Positions 51,291 through 60,390 are shown, counted from the stretch's first letter. The stretch is 64,000 nt of DNA from Paenibacillus antibioticophila (GCF_000455265.1 NZ_HG005139.1:1886883-1950882); one strand, 5' to 3'. Notes: generated from the letters alone by a model not told the origin. Numbers and translations: made by a program.

Positions 51291-51734
51291 TTATTCTTTC
51301 TCCCCAAACTGAACGCCCTCATCGAAATAAGGAACGCCTTTCTGCTGCTGAACAAGATGGCTTATCCCCTTCTGATAATAAGGCATCAGCAAATCAGCCC
51401 TTGGAAGCTCGATCCATTCCACCTCGGCTACTTCCTCGGGTACGTTCGTCCCGAGCTGCCCGCTGATGATTTTAGCGTAAAATGTGATAAGCAGATAGTG
51501 CTTGCTGCTCTCAGGTGCCCGGAGCTCATTAATAGCCGCAACATCCAGCACCTCGATCTCAACACCCGCCTCCTCCTTCACTTCGCGGATTAAGGCCTCC
51601 TGCAGCGTCTCCCCCTGCTCCACCGTTCCGCCGGGAAGTGTCCATGTATTCCGGCTGCCTGTGTTGTGCACCATCAGAATCCGGCTTCCATCCTCGCTTG
51701 GCAAGAGCGCATAGACAATATCAATCCGATTCAT
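51291..51734 (-). CDS. NUDIX hydrolase
   Basis: The 147-residue protein has a complete Nudix box, GGTVEQGETLQEALIREVKEEAGVEIEV, with the REVKEE metal-binding Glu (about residues 35-62). The N-terminal strand pattern (IVYALLPSEDGSRILMVHN) resembles MutT-like pyrophosphatases. Substrate (nucleotide, CoA or sugar-nucleotide type) is unknown. AAAGGAGGTCAG precedes the ATG. Monocistronic. Confidence 0.88.
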   Translation of the reverse strand: MNRIDIVYALLPSEDGSRILMVHNTGSRNTWTLPGGTVEQGETLQEALIREVKEEAGVEIEVLDVAAINELRAPESSKHYLLITFYAKIISGQLGTNVPEEVAEVEWIELPRADLLMPYYQKGISHLVQQQKGVPYFDEGVQFGEKE

Positions 51735-51787
51735 ATCGCTGACCTCCTTTACGTGTCGGCTTGCTTCCGACCAAACCGCTCATATGC

Positions 51788-51824
51788 AAAAAAAGTCGGC
51801 CACCCATTATCGGATGACCGGCCT
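51788..51824 (-). terminator. Terminator of uppP
   Basis: On the minus strand GGTCATCC pairs with GGGTGGCC through three G-U wobbles around GATAAT, and seven T residues follow. Confidence 0.8.
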
Positions 51825-51841
51825 CTGACACGCGCTTGAAA

Positions 51842-52696
51842 TTATCCGAATACTCCGATAATACCCGCTAACAGCACAATAATCGCAAAAATCATACGGT
51901 AATATACAAACACCTTCATTGGTTTCTTCTGGAGATAGGAAATAAATTTGTTGATAACAGCCAATGCGACGATAAACGATACCAGAAAACCAACGCCAAG
52001 CGAGACAAGCTCCATGGAAGTCATGCTGCCAAACCCGCCGATTTTGATGATCTTAAGCGCACTCATCCCGACCATGACCGGAATCGCAAGGAAGAAGGAA
52101 AATTCAGCTGCTGCTACGGTCGTTAATCCGGCAACCCAACCGCCGATGATTGTGGAAGCCGAGCGGGACATTCCCGGAATAATGGCCAGGCATTGAAAAG
52201 CGCCGATGATCAGAGCCTGCTTCACGGTCACATTGAGCTCGTCTCCGCCGCCGCCGGGCTTATTGTTGCGGAATTTGTTCTCCGCATACAACATCCACAA
52301 ACCGCCGAAGAAGAGTGAAAATGCCACAACAACCGGGGTGAAAAGATGCTTGTCAGACCAGTCATTCAGCAGAACGCCGAATACGCCGCCCGGAATGCAG
52401 GCAATCGCCAGCATCAGCCAAAACCGAAAGCCTGAACGCTGGAAACCTACCTTTTGAGGGAAGAAATTTACTAGCGTATCTTTGATTTTTTTCCAATAGA
52501 GTACAATCACGGCCAGTATGGCCCCTAATTGAATGACATAAGTATACATTTCAACATAAGATGGCGTCGTTCCGCTGAAGCTCAGCAAATTGGTGAAGAT
52601 GACCAGATGTCCTGTTGAAGACACGGGCAGGAATTCCGTAATCCCTTCGACAATTCCCAGAATAATCGATTTTAATATTGTAAAGATATCTTCCAT
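51842..52696 (-). CDS. uppP: Undecaprenyl-diphosphatase UppP/BacA
   Basis: The protein has about 284 residues from ATG 52696. About eight membrane helices are seen. The catalytic motifs are EGITEFLPVSSTGHL (about 17-31) and PGMSRSAST (about 170-178). It dephosphorylates undecaprenyl pyrophosphate to recycle the carrier lipid for cell-wall synthesis and gives bacitracin tolerance. AAGGAGAG lies 11 bases before the start. It is divergent from the ArsR operon. Confidence 0.94.
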   Translation of the reverse strand: MEDIFTILKSIILGIVEGITEFLPVSSTGHLVIFTNLLSFSGTTPSYVEMYTYVIQLGAILAVIVLYWKKIKDTLVNFFPQKVGFQRSGFRFWLMLAIACIPGGVFGVLLNDWSDKHLFTPVVVAFSLFFGGLWMLYAENKFRNNKPGGGGDELNVTVKQALIIGAFQCLAIIPGMSRSASTIIGGWVAGLTTVAAAEFSFFLAIPVMVGMSALKIIKIGGFGSMTSMELVSLGVGFLVSFIVALAVINKFISYLQKKPMKVFVYYRMIFAIIVLLAGIIGVFG

Positions 52697-52864
52697 AGTG
52701 TCTAACTCTCCTTTGACCAACTCTTATCCATAGAGTGCGAAATAAACATACCTCATTACTTTAACAGCATCGCTTGCTCAAAATCAACTAACTGGACAAT
52801 TCCCTACTTTTATCCTATGTAATCAAACCATTCATCCATGACTTAGAATTGACATCAATATCAC

Positions 52865-52886
52865 TATATCGTAATATTACGATATA
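52865..52886. promoter_or_regulatory. Perfect 22-bp palindrome, probable ArsR operator
   Basis: The dyad with core ATCGTAATATTACGAT is exact for 22 bp (centre between 52875 and 52876). It lies 26 bp upstream of the ArsR start codon, where a -10/start region is expected. Repression of arsR and the fusion gene by the encoded regulator is inferred. Confidence 0.82.
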
Positions 52887-52911
52887 TAAATATAAGTCGG
52901 AGGACAACCGA

Positions 52912-53196
52912 ATGGACAATAACATCAAGCGTTATGAAGAAGCTTCCGAGTTACTCAAGGCGCTCGCGCATCCGGTACGGCTATGTATCGTGAAGGGCCT
53001 TCTGGAGAAAAAGGAGTGCAATGTGTCCTATATGCAGGAATGCCTTGGCCTGCCGCAATCGACGGTATCCCAGCATTTGCAGAAGCTGCGCAGCCTGGGC
53101 ATTGTGGAAACGGAGCGCAACGGACTAGAGGTGTTGTACCATGTATCGGATACACGGATCACGCAGCTGGTTGAGTTACTTTTTAAGGAGGAATAG
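52912..53196 (+). CDS. ArsR-family repressor, probably sulfur/persulfide or redox responsive
   Basis: The protein has about 94 residues. ATG 52912 follows GGAGGACAACCG. The winged helix has ASELLKALAHPVRLCIVKGLLEKKECNVSYMQECLGLPQSTVSQHLQKLRSLGIVETERNG. Cys at about 25, 36 and 44 could sense thiols; the ELCVCDL metal site of classic ArsR/CadC proteins is absent. It is followed by the fusion gene with a 3-bp gap, and a perfect palindrome precedes it. The persulfide-sensing idea (as in SqrR/BigR) rests on the neighbour and is inference. Confidence 0.85.
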   Translation: MDNNIKRYEEASELLKALAHPVRLCIVKGLLEKKECNVSYMQECLGLPQSTVSQHLQKLRSLGIVETERNGLEVLYHVSDTRITQLVELLFKEE

Positions 53197-53199
53197 CAC

Positions 53200-55704
53200 A
53201 TGGGTAAAAAGATACTTATTATCGGCGGGGTTGCCGGAGGAGCTTCGGCTGCCGCCCGATTGCGCCGGCTGGATGAAGAAGCAGAAATTATTATGTTCGA
53301 GCGGGGCTCGTATATTTCGTTCGCCAATTGCGGGCTTCCCTATTATATCGGAGGTGCGATTCAGGACCGCTCCAAGCTCTTGGTTCAGACACCCGAAGCG
53401 ATGCACCAGCGCTTTCGGATCGATGTGCGCATAGACAGCGAGGTTATTGCCGTTCATCCGGAGCAAAAATCGGTCACAGTCAGAAGCAAGAGCCGCGGTG
53501 AATACGAAGAGTCCTTCGATTCGCTCATTCTGTCGCCCGGGGCGAGTCCCCTTCGGCCTGCCCTGCCCGGGATCGAGAGCCCGCAAATCATGACGCTCCG
53601 CAACATTCCGGATACGGACCGGATCAAGCATCATATCGAGGAAAAGGGCATCCGGTCTGCTGCCGTCATTGGCGGAGGGTTCATCGGGGTGGAGATGGCT
53701 GAAAATCTGCGTGAAATCGGGCTGGAGGTTACGCTTATTGAAGGCGGGCCGCAAATTCTTGCCCCTTTCGACGCCGACATGGCCGGAGCTCTGTCCAAGG
53801 AGCTGGAGGCTCAGGGCGTCAAGCTTCTGCTCTCTCACAGTGTGCAAGGCTTTCGGGAGCTTGGCGATAGGACGGAGGTCATGCTGTCCGGCGAGTTGAC
53901 TCTGTCTGCGGAGTTGATCATCCTCGCAATCGGCGTGGCTCCGGATACTAGGTTCCTGCAGGGCAGCGGTATCGAGCTTGGTCCCAAGGGACATATCCTG
54001 GTTAACGACAAGCTGCAGACCAACCGGCCGGATATTTTTGCAGTGGGTGATGCTGTCCAGATTACCGACTTTGTCAGCGGTACACAGACTGCAGTTCCGC
54101 TTGCGGGCCCGGCCAACAAGCAAGGCAGAATCGCCGCAGACAATGTATGCGGCCTGGGTACGACGTATAAAGGGACGCAAGGGACCTCTATCATCAAAGT
54201 GTTCGGCCTGACAGGTGCAGCCACGGGTCTTAATGAGAAGACGTTGCAGCGGCTGGGCATGCCTTACCAGGTGACCTATGTCCATCCGAGCTCACATGCC
54301 GCCTATTATCCGGGAGCTGTACCGATGACCATCAAGCTGCTGTTCAATAACGAAGGAACTGTTCTCGGAGCTCAAGCCGTCGGCTATGACGGCGTAGACA
54401 AACGGATAGACGTGATCGCAACCGTCATCCGTCTCAAAGGGAGCGTGACCGACTTAACCGAGCTGGAGCTGGCCTATGCCCCTCCCTATTCCTCGGCGAA
54501 GGATCCGGTTAATATGGCCGGGTACACCGCTGAGAATATTCTGACAGACAAAACTTCGGTGTTCGTGCCTGCCGAATTGGAAACGCGCGATCCTGCCTCA
54601 ACACTGCTTCTCGACGTAAGGTCACCGCTTGAGCATGCGAACGGCCATATTCCCGGATCCCTTAACATATCTGTCGACGACCTCCGGCGAAGATTATCTG
54701 AACTGGATTCCGGCAAAGAAATATGGGTGTATTGCCAGGTTGGCCTGCGCGGCTATACCGCTTCCAGCATCCTTCGGCAGCATGGCTTCCGCGTCCGCAA
54801 TCTGACCGGCGGATACAAGACCTATCTCATGAGCCGTTACGCCCCAGAACCGTATTATCCATCCTCTGAAGCTGAGTTGGAGACAGCAGCAGCGGCGGTT
54901 GAGCCGGCTTCCGCCTCCACCTCGGACCGCAAAGAGCGTCTGTCTGCGGACACGATTACTGCCGACGCTGTGCTGGATGCCTGCGGATTATGCTGTCCCG
55001 GCCCGCTAATTCAGGTCAAGCAAGCGATGGACCCGCTAAACCCGGGTCAAGTGCTGCACGTAACCGCTACCGATCCGGGATTCTATGAGGATATCGCCTC
55101 CTGGGCCAAAATGTCGCAGCATCAGGCGCTTCAGATCAACAAATTGCCCGCAGGGAAAATTGAAGCCTATGTGAGAAAGGGCGACCCTGCTGACCAGGGA
55201 TCCGTTGGTAAACAGACCTCTTCATCCACGGGCGCGGAGGGGACGTCCATGGTCGTATTCAGCGGTGATTTGGACAAAGCGATCGCCTCCTTCATCATTG
55301 CGAACGGCGCTGCAGCCAGCGGCAAAAAAGTCACGATGTTCTTCACCTTCTGGGGATTAAACATAATCCGCAAACCGGAGAAGGTACAGGTCCAAAAAAA
55401 TCTGATCGGAAAAATGTTCGGTAAGATGATGCCGCGCGGCAGCCGCAGGTTAAGCCTCTCAAAAATGAACATGATGGGGATGGGGGCCAAGATGATTCGG
55501 GGCGTCATGAAAAGCGGCAATATTGCCTCCTTGGAGGAGCTGATGCAATCCGCGCTTGACCAGGGCGTTGAACTCGTAGCCTGTCAAATGTCGATGGATG
55601 TTATGGGTATCCAGCAGGAAGAGCTGATTGAAGGCATCAAAATCGGCGGCGTAGGCTACTATCTCGGTAAAGCCGACCAATCGGGCATTAATCTGTTCAT
55701 CTAA
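53200..55704 (+). CDS. CoA-disulfide-reductase / rhodanese / TusA / DsrE-type four-domain fusion
   Basis: The 834-residue protein has a flavoprotein disulfide reductase at 1-450 (FAD loop IIGGVAGGASAAARL, redox Cys44 in FANCGLPYY). A rhodanese follows at about 465-550 (active Cys512 in VYCQVGLRGY), then a TusA-like domain at about 585-655 (LDACGLCCPGPLIQ, Cys598-599-Pro) and a DsrE2-like domain at about 680-834 (Cys795 in LVACQMS). The order matches sulfur-trafficking fusions of Firmicutes: persulfide reduction or transfer from low-molecular thiols along the three sulfur carriers. Physiological substrate (CoA persulfide, polysulfide) is inferred. Co-transcribed with its ArsR gene. Confidence 0.9.
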   Translation: MGKKILIIGGVAGGASAAARLRRLDEEAEIIMFERGSYISFANCGLPYYIGGAIQDRSKLLVQTPEAMHQRFRIDVRIDSEVIAVHPEQKSVTVRSKSRGEYEESFDSLILSPGASPLRPALPGIESPQIMTLRNIPDTDRIKHHIEEKGIRSAAVIGGGFIGVEMAENLREIGLEVTLIEGGPQILAPFDADMAGALSKELEAQGVKLLLSHSVQGFRELGDRTEVMLSGELTLSAELIILAIGVAPDTRFLQGSGIELGPKGHILVNDKLQTNRPDIFAVGDAVQITDFVSGTQTAVPLAGPANKQGRIAADNVCGLGTTYKGTQGTSIIKVFGLTGAATGLNEKTLQRLGMPYQVTYVHPSSHAAYYPGAVPMTIKLLFNNEGTVLGAQAVGYDGVDKRIDVIATVIRLKGSVTDLTELELAYAPPYSSAKDPVNMAGYTAENILTDKTSVFVPAELETRDPASTLLLDVRSPLEHANGHIPGSLNISVDDLRRRLSELDSGKEIWVYCQVGLRGYTASSILRQHGFRVRNLTGGYKTYLMSRYAPEPYYPSSEAELETAAAAVEPASASTSDRKERLSADTITADAVLDACGLCCPGPLIQVKQAMDPLNPGQVLHVTATDPGFYEDIASWAKMSQHQALQINKLPAGKIEAYVRKGDPADQGSVGKQTSSSTGAEGTSMVVFSGDLDKAIASFIIANGAAASGKKVTMFFTFWGLNIIRKPEKVQVQKNLIGKMFGKMMPRGSRRLSLSKMNMMGMGAKMIRGVMKSGNIASLEELMQSALDQGVELVACQMSMDVMGIQQEELIEGIKIGGVGYYLGKADQSGINLFI

Positions 55705-55775
55705 TTATTCCGTGGCAGTTGAACTGAGGATTGACACTGATTTACAACGTGTAAAATGTTCTTATATACAAATAT

Positions 55776-55808
55776 GCGGCAAGCTCAGCACAATACAGAG
55801 CTTGCCGC
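55776..55808. terminator. Bidirectional terminator after the persulfide fusion gene
   Basis: GCGGCAAGCTC and GAGCTTGCCGC form an 11-bp perfect stem; a TTTATT run follows on the plus strand. The convergent gene ends 6 bp away. Confidence 0.93.
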
Positions 55809-55813
55809 TTTAT

Positions 55814-56575
55814 TCATTTAACCGTCTTGTTATCCGCTTCCGCCAATTCCGTTGATTCAACAGGTTCAAATACCTCTCCGTTAAACCTGAATACTTTCAG
55901 CGTTGTTTGCGGCGGTGCGGTACGGGTTACGTCATCATCCGCCAATTTGAATACCGTCTCCCAATGGTACAACCAACCCTCAATGACTTGATAGCTGCCA
56001 GCCAACAGGGAATGACTCCCTGCGAGCATCGCATTTCTTCCCTTTAACCAGCCGTTCCAGACTTCCTTGAACTCTCCGTTATCCAGATACCATAAGTGAG
56101 CCTCATATACATCCACTCCGGTCCCTCCGGTACGATCGACCGTTTCGAAGATCATCTTCAATTCCACGTCTTTCGCCATGCCGGGATGAAGCTGCTCTAC
56201 CTTCCAATCTTTCTCTGCGATCAACTTGTATTCTCCGTCCGCACCAGAATCAAAAACAAAAAATTGGCCCAGGTGGACTCCGCCGTCAATACCCGCGATG
56301 ATTTCCAGTTCGCTGTCCGTATCCAGTTGGACCTCGACATAAGACAATCCTTCCAAATAGTATTCATCTCTTTGGCCCTGCTCAACAATCCACTTTGCTA
56401 TTTGGTCCCTTAACGGTAATTCTGCTTGCGCCGAGGCAGGCGGATCTTCGTTAACGACCTGCCTCTCTTTAGGGGAATGGGCTTCGGTCGAATTGGCGGT
56501 GAAGTGATTGGATACTAGAACTCCCAGCAGCAACAGCATGAGACCAGCAATGAATGTAATCGTCTTCTTTTTCAT
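55814..56575 (-). CDS. Exported hypothetical protein, 253 residues
   Basis: An N-terminal hydrophobic signal or anchor (about 5-24, IAGLMLLLLGVLVSNHF) is followed by a polar, acidic outside domain without Cys. Phrases DTDSELEIIAGIDGGVHLGQFFVFDSGADGEYKLIAEKDW resemble VCBS/FG-GAP-type 'DxDG' secreted proteins, as in the lipoprotein at 39460, but only one blade is clear. No family assigned. GAGGTG precedes the ATG. It stands alone between terminators. Confidence 0.65.
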   Translation of the reverse strand: MKKKTITFIAGLMLLLLGVLVSNHFTANSTEAHSPKERQVVNEDPPASAQAELPLRDQIAKWIVEQGQRDEYYLEGLSYVEVQLDTDSELEIIAGIDGGVHLGQFFVFDSGADGEYKLIAEKDWKVEQLHPGMAKDVELKMIFETVDRTGGTGVDVYEAHLWYLDNGEFKEVWNGWLKGRNAMLAGSHSLLAGSYQVIEGWLYHWETVFKLADDDVTRTAPPQTTLKVFRFNGEVFEPVESTELAEADNKTVK

Positions 56576-56734
56576 TGTTCAGGGCACCTCGTATCGGATT
56601 TGAGCTCGTATACCCTCATTGTAACAGAACTTGTTTCCAAGAAATGAAAAGTTTGTTAAAAATAAAATGGAGCTTGACAATAAAAGTCTCGACGGAGGCT
56701 TATTCTACCGATTTGACAGTGATATGGAGTGAAA

Positions 56735-56760
56735 GGAAGAGGGTGAAAGCCCCCTCTTCC
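56735..56760 (-). terminator. Probable terminator of the psp-ydj operon
   Basis: GGAAGAGGG and CCCTCTTCC form a 9-bp stem around TGAAAGCC, 22 bp beyond the last stop; the T-run on the minus side is short (TTTC). Confidence 0.62.
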
Positions 56761-56782
56761 TTCCGGTTTTTGATGATCGGCC

Positions 56783-57769
56783 CTAGACCAGCTTCTGTCC
56801 GCAATTCGGGCAAAAATTAGCGCCTTCATTCTTTGCGCCGCAGTTCGGACAGAAGTTCGGCTTTTGGCTGCTCCCCTGAGCCGGAGAGCCCGAATTCGCG
56901 GACGAATTGCCGGAAGAAGACTGATTCTGGTTCATGTTCTTCATCATCTCGCCTGCGAGATTCATTCCCATCATCATTCCAGCCATATCGCCGGCAACAC
57001 CGCCGCCCTTTACTTTCCCTGAAGCAATGCCGTCTGTCATGCTGACCTGCTGGTATTTTTGCAGATTGCCGATCATTTCATGCGATGCCGTCTTGGTGAT
57101 CATGTCCTGGATTTCCTTCGGATAGTTGAAGCTCATCACCTGGAAGCCGGTAATCGAGATCCCGTTATTAAGCACCTCCATATCCAGATCCTCGCGAATT
57201 CCCTTGGCAATATCGGAGGCATTTGCCTGAAGATTGAACATATCCTTGCCTTCCCGGCTGATCCACTTCATCAGCAGCTGATCAAGCACCGAAGTGATTC
57301 GGATTTTGACATCCTCAACCAGATAGCTGTTGCGAATACCGGCAATTTTATCGATCAGCGTTACATAATCGGTGACCTGGAAGGTAAAGGTGCCGTTAGC
57401 CCGAATCGGCATCCCGCCCGGTAGCTGCGGCGTTGGAATCAGCACCGGATTTTGCGTTCCCCATTTCACCGTAAATTCCTTCGTATTCACGAAGAGAACT
57501 TCCACTCTCATGCCGCTGTTAAAGCCGAATTTGAAGCCCTTCAGCGTCGACAGGAACGGGATAATATCCGAATCGATATTGTACTCGCCGTCGTCCTTGA
57601 AAATCCCTTCGATCTTGCCATTATTCACGAAGATTGCATCCTGACCGGGGCGAATAAGCAGCTTGCTGCCCTTCTTTATTTCACGGTTGCTCCATTTCCA
57701 AAAAATCATATCCTCACGGAACTCTTCCCATTCCACTACATTGGCAAACTGATTCTTAAAAAATCCCAT
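56783..57769 (-). CDS. ydjI: SPFH-domain / virion-core-like protein YdjI
   Basis: The protein has about 328 residues. ATG 57769 lies 10 bases after GAGAGG. The start MGFFKNQFANVVEWEEFREDMIFWKW and the SPFH-like domain (about 20-240) match B. subtilis YdjI. A Ser/Asn/Gly linker leads to a C-terminal zinc ribbon (FCPNCGAKNEGANFCPNCGQ). It is the last gene of pspA-ydjG-ydjH-ydjI. In B. subtilis the set belongs to the sigma-W envelope-stress regulon; the promoter here was not located. Confidence 0.92.
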   Translation of the reverse strand: MGFFKNQFANVVEWEEFREDMIFWKWSNREIKKGSKLLIRPGQDAIFVNNGKIEGIFKDDGEYNIDSDIIPFLSTLKGFKFGFNSGMRVEVLFVNTKEFTVKWGTQNPVLIPTPQLPGGMPIRANGTFTFQVTDYVTLIDKIAGIRNSYLVEDVKIRITSVLDQLLMKWISREGKDMFNLQANASDIAKGIREDLDMEVLNNGISITGFQVMSFNYPKEIQDMITKTASHEMIGNLQKYQQVSMTDGIASGKVKGGGVAGDMAGMMMGMNLAGEMMKNMNQNQSSSGNSSANSGSPAQGSSQKPNFCPNCGAKNEGANFCPNCGQKLV

Positions 57770-57784
57770 GCTCATCCATCCTCT

Positions 57785-58660
57785 CTAAAATGATCCTCTG
57801 CTGCCGCTGTGACTGTGTCCTCCGCCTGTTCTGCCGCCTCCGCCTCCGCCGCCGCTGTTGGTGTTGCGTTCAATTTTACGTTTGGAGACCGTAGTACGGA
57901 TATATTGATCCTTCCTGGATACCACGCCAGAATTTCTGGAGTCTTCATAAGTAAACCGGTTCACCGTTACGCGTCCTCCCGCATTCGCCGCCATGATGCC
58001 TACGGCAATACCGCCCACTGCCAGCGATACAATCAACTGGAACCAGCCGTTGGAAATAATAGATTCCTCATCATCGTCCGAGGCAGGTGTATAGTCTGTC
58101 CGCGGGACGCCTGGGCTTGAGATTCCCGAGCTGCCGCTGCCCGGATCGTATTCTGGCGCCGGCTCGATGCCCATGAACTCATTCGCTTTATCTAAAAACT
58201 TCGTAAATGCCTGCTCATAGTCCCCTGCTGACAAAGAAGTAGTGATCAAATCACGGATTTGATCAGCCCGTTCATTGGTCACATACTCCTTCCCTTTGTA
58301 GAACCCGGCCACATACAATTCACGGTTGTTCATGTCCAACGTCAGCATCACCACACTGACATTGCGCACATCGGAGTTCCGTTCATATTCATCGTAGAAA
58401 TCACCCATCAATACCTGGACATCCGTTCCAGCAGGGTTATTGGAAGTATAAACAATAAAGTCCGTGTCCCAGCTTTGGCTGTATTCATTAGCACGCTGAT
58501 TTAGCGTTTCGGCCTGGCTGCTGCTTAACAGCCCTGCTTCATCATAGATTAACTGCTTTGTCTCATCCACGCTCGTTGCGTTAATCGTCTGAAGCGGGAA
58601 GAGCAGCAGGATACCGACCCAGATGGAGAGCATCCGGATCACCCATTTGTTGTTCATCAC
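57785..58660 (-). CDS. ydjH: TPM-domain membrane protein YdjH
   Basis: The 291-residue protein has a signal-like N-terminus (about 8-28), then a TPM domain (about 34-165; LIYDEAGLLSSSQAETLNQRANEYSQSWDTDFIVYTS and VVMLTLDMNNRELYVAG). A membrane segment (about 205-228) precedes a tail rich in Gly, Arg and His (GGGGGGGRTGGGHSHSGSRGSF). TPM proteins sit at the membrane; the role here is in envelope stress by operon. It overlaps the ydjG stop by 4 bp; GTG 58660 or ATG 58657 may be used. Confidence 0.9.
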   Translation of the reverse strand: MMNNKWVIRMLSIWVGILLLFPLQTINATSVDETKQLIYDEAGLLSSSQAETLNQRANEYSQSWDTDFIVYTSNNPAGTDVQVLMGDFYDEYERNSDVRNVSVVMLTLDMNNRELYVAGFYKGKEYVTNERADQIRDLITTSLSAGDYEQAFTKFLDKANEFMGIEPAPEYDPGSGSSGISSPGVPRTDYTPASDDDEESIISNGWFQLIVSLAVGGIAVGIMAANAGGRVTVNRFTYEDSRNSGVVSRKDQYIRTTVSKRKIERNTNSGGGGGGGRTGGGHSHSGSRGSF

Positions 58661-59688
58661 AGGAACCCGCCTCCCATGCTCAAGGAGATCAGCTTCAGGA
58701 TCAACAGCGTGCCTGCAGAGATGCCGGTGAACCAGGAGAATAACTTAAGCTTGCTAAGTGGCGGTTTGCCGACCACCTTACCGGTCTGCCCATTCATCGC
58801 AAACATATGCTCCTGCCGATTGTAATCATAAGTCAGAATCCATACTGGCAGCATCACATATCTCGCGCTTGCATGCGTTGTAGTAATGTGCTGATTCGAG
58901 TAATTCATAGTCGTGTATCCCGAGACAGAATCCTGGATGGCTGACCGGATATAACCGGCAACCTTGTCCTTCGCCCGGGGAAGCAGCTGTGTGTCATTCT
59001 GACTGTATTTCTCAGCCATATACCCCGATAAGTAAGGCGTCTTGAATTCCTTGAGATGCTCGTAATAAAAGGGTTCGAGTTTATCCATCAGCGTATCGTC
59101 CATTTTATCCGCAGCATCCACCGGTACCTTGACATAATTGAGCTTCAGTCTGCGATAGACATCATAGTATTCGGTCTCGGTAATATGATAATCGCCGCGC
59201 GTATAGGATCTTACCTTGGTCCCCTCTCCGTAAACCTGAGCATCGTGGTGAAGATCGTACAGCCAGAACGGAACATAGATCCCTGTAATCTCCTTAATCC
59301 GGTCCGCGGTCATAAAGCCGCTTGGGGTCAGCAATCCTCGCTTGCACCATTTGCGGAAGGCCTGAATGGCTTCTTGTTCCGTTACCGTAAATGGGATGAC
59401 CATGGATGGCGCAAGCTGTCCGCTCAATCGGTCGCCCAGCACGACCGGAGAGCCGCAGAAGCTGCATACAGTTGCTGAAGTGTCTTTGTTCGTAATCAAT
59501 ACCGCGCCGCAGCTCGTACATTGATATTCAATAGCTTCATCCTTCTCAAATACCTGCTGCGCTATCGGATCAAGCTTCTCCTCAATATTGTCTTGACGCC
59601 CGCAGCTCTCGCAGGTCAGCATCCCGCTGTCACCGTCAAACAACATATTGCCCCCGCAGTTGGGACATTTATACTCAATTACCGGCAT
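58657..59688 (-). CDS. ydjG: Zinc-ribbon membrane protein YdjG
   Basis: The 343-residue protein has two N-terminal zinc ribbons: CPNCGG...CESCG (about 8-33) and CTSCGAVL...CSFCG (about 57-77), TFIIB-like in pattern. A long soluble middle part follows (about 90-300), then one C-terminal membrane helix (SAGTLLILKLISLSMGG, about 325-341). It is encoded between pspA and ydjH as in B. subtilis; there YdjG and YdjH are membrane partners of PspA. Strong match by order and motifs. Confidence 0.9.
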   Translation of the reverse strand: MPVIEYKCPNCGGNMLFDGDSGMLTCESCGRQDNIEEKLDPIAQQVFEKDEAIEYQCTSCGAVLITNKDTSATVCSFCGSPVVLGDRLSGQLAPSMVIPFTVTEQEAIQAFRKWCKRGLLTPSGFMTADRIKEITGIYVPFWLYDLHHDAQVYGEGTKVRSYTRGDYHITETEYYDVYRRLKLNYVKVPVDAADKMDDTLMDKLEPFYYEHLKEFKTPYLSGYMAEKYSQNDTQLLPRAKDKVAGYIRSAIQDSVSGYTTMNYSNQHITTTHASARYVMLPVWILTYDYNRQEHMFAMNGQTGKVVGKPPLSKLKLFSWFTGISAGTLLILKLISLSMGGGFL

Positions 59689-59724
59689 TCCACACTCACC
59701 CCGCTATGTTCAGCAGCAAGCTGC

Positions 59725-60390
59725 CTAATTGTTCTGTTTGTCTTTCAGAGCTGCCAGTTCCTCCTGCGGACTGCGTGTCTCAGCATTGCTTAAGCCCATG
59801 CTCTCCTCCCAAGCTCTGAACTCCTCATCAAAATCCTTCGGACCCGCCTTTAATTCAGCCAGGGCCAACGCTTCATTCAAGGCCTGATCGGCCTTCGCCT
59901 CCAGCTCGTCAAAGGAGGTCCTGCCCTTCTGCTGCTCCCGGTTTAACTTCTCCGCTTCAGACAGCATTTCCTTCAACTCCTGATTTTTAGCTTCCAGCTT
60001 CGTAAGATCAGAAGCAAGCTTCAGTTCCATTTGTTTCAGCTTTAATGAATGCTCTGCTGCCTGTCTGTAAGCAGCTTCAAGCTGCGCCAGCTTGCCGCTT
60101 TGCAGCTTCTTTTTCTCCAGAAATCCGAGGGCGCGCTGCTCCTCGCCGGCTTCCACGGATTTTTCGGCATAGCGCTGAAGCTTGCTGATCTCGGCTTGGC
60201 ATTCCTCCAGGGCACGTCTGGAGCGCTGCTCCTCAGCCTCTACAGCTGCTGTCTCAGCCTTAAGTGAACCCAGATCCTTCTGGAGAGTCCGCAGATACTC
60301 CTTCACCGCTTGCTCCGGCTGCTTGGACGACTCCAATAAAGAGCGAATATTCACACTCATAATCTCCGCAAATCTTGATATAATTCCGAT
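59725..60390 (-). CDS. pspA: Phage shock protein A homologue, apparent ATC start
   Basis: The protein has about 221 residues if initiated at ATC 60390. That gives the canonical N-terminus (M)GIISRFAEIMSVNIRSLLESS, with GGGGGAG ending 6 bases upstream. The only ATG nearby (60360) would drop the membrane-binding amphipathic N-terminal helix. The 54-codon longer frame upstream runs through the pdh terminator. The rest is a long coiled coil (about 25-185) with EYLRTLQKDLGSLKAE, as in IM30/PspA. It coats stressed membranes. First gene of the psp-ydj operon. Confidence 0.9.
   Translation of the reverse strand: MGIISRFAEIMSVNIRSLLESSKQPEQAVKEYLRTLQKDLGSLKAETAAVEAEEQRSRRALEECQAEISKLQRYAEKSVEAGEEQRALGFLEKKKLQSGKLAQLEAAYRQAAEHSLKLKQMELKLASDLTKLEAKNQELKEMLSEAEKLNREQQKGRTSFDELEAKADQALNEALALAELKAGPKDFDEEFRAWEESMGLSNAETRSPQEELAALKDKQNN

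Noticed and set aside
53176-54285. 369-codon minus-strand frame opposite the persulfide fusion gene
   Set aside because: Antisense to the FAD/CoA-disulfide-reductase domain, no ribosome site, no family signature.
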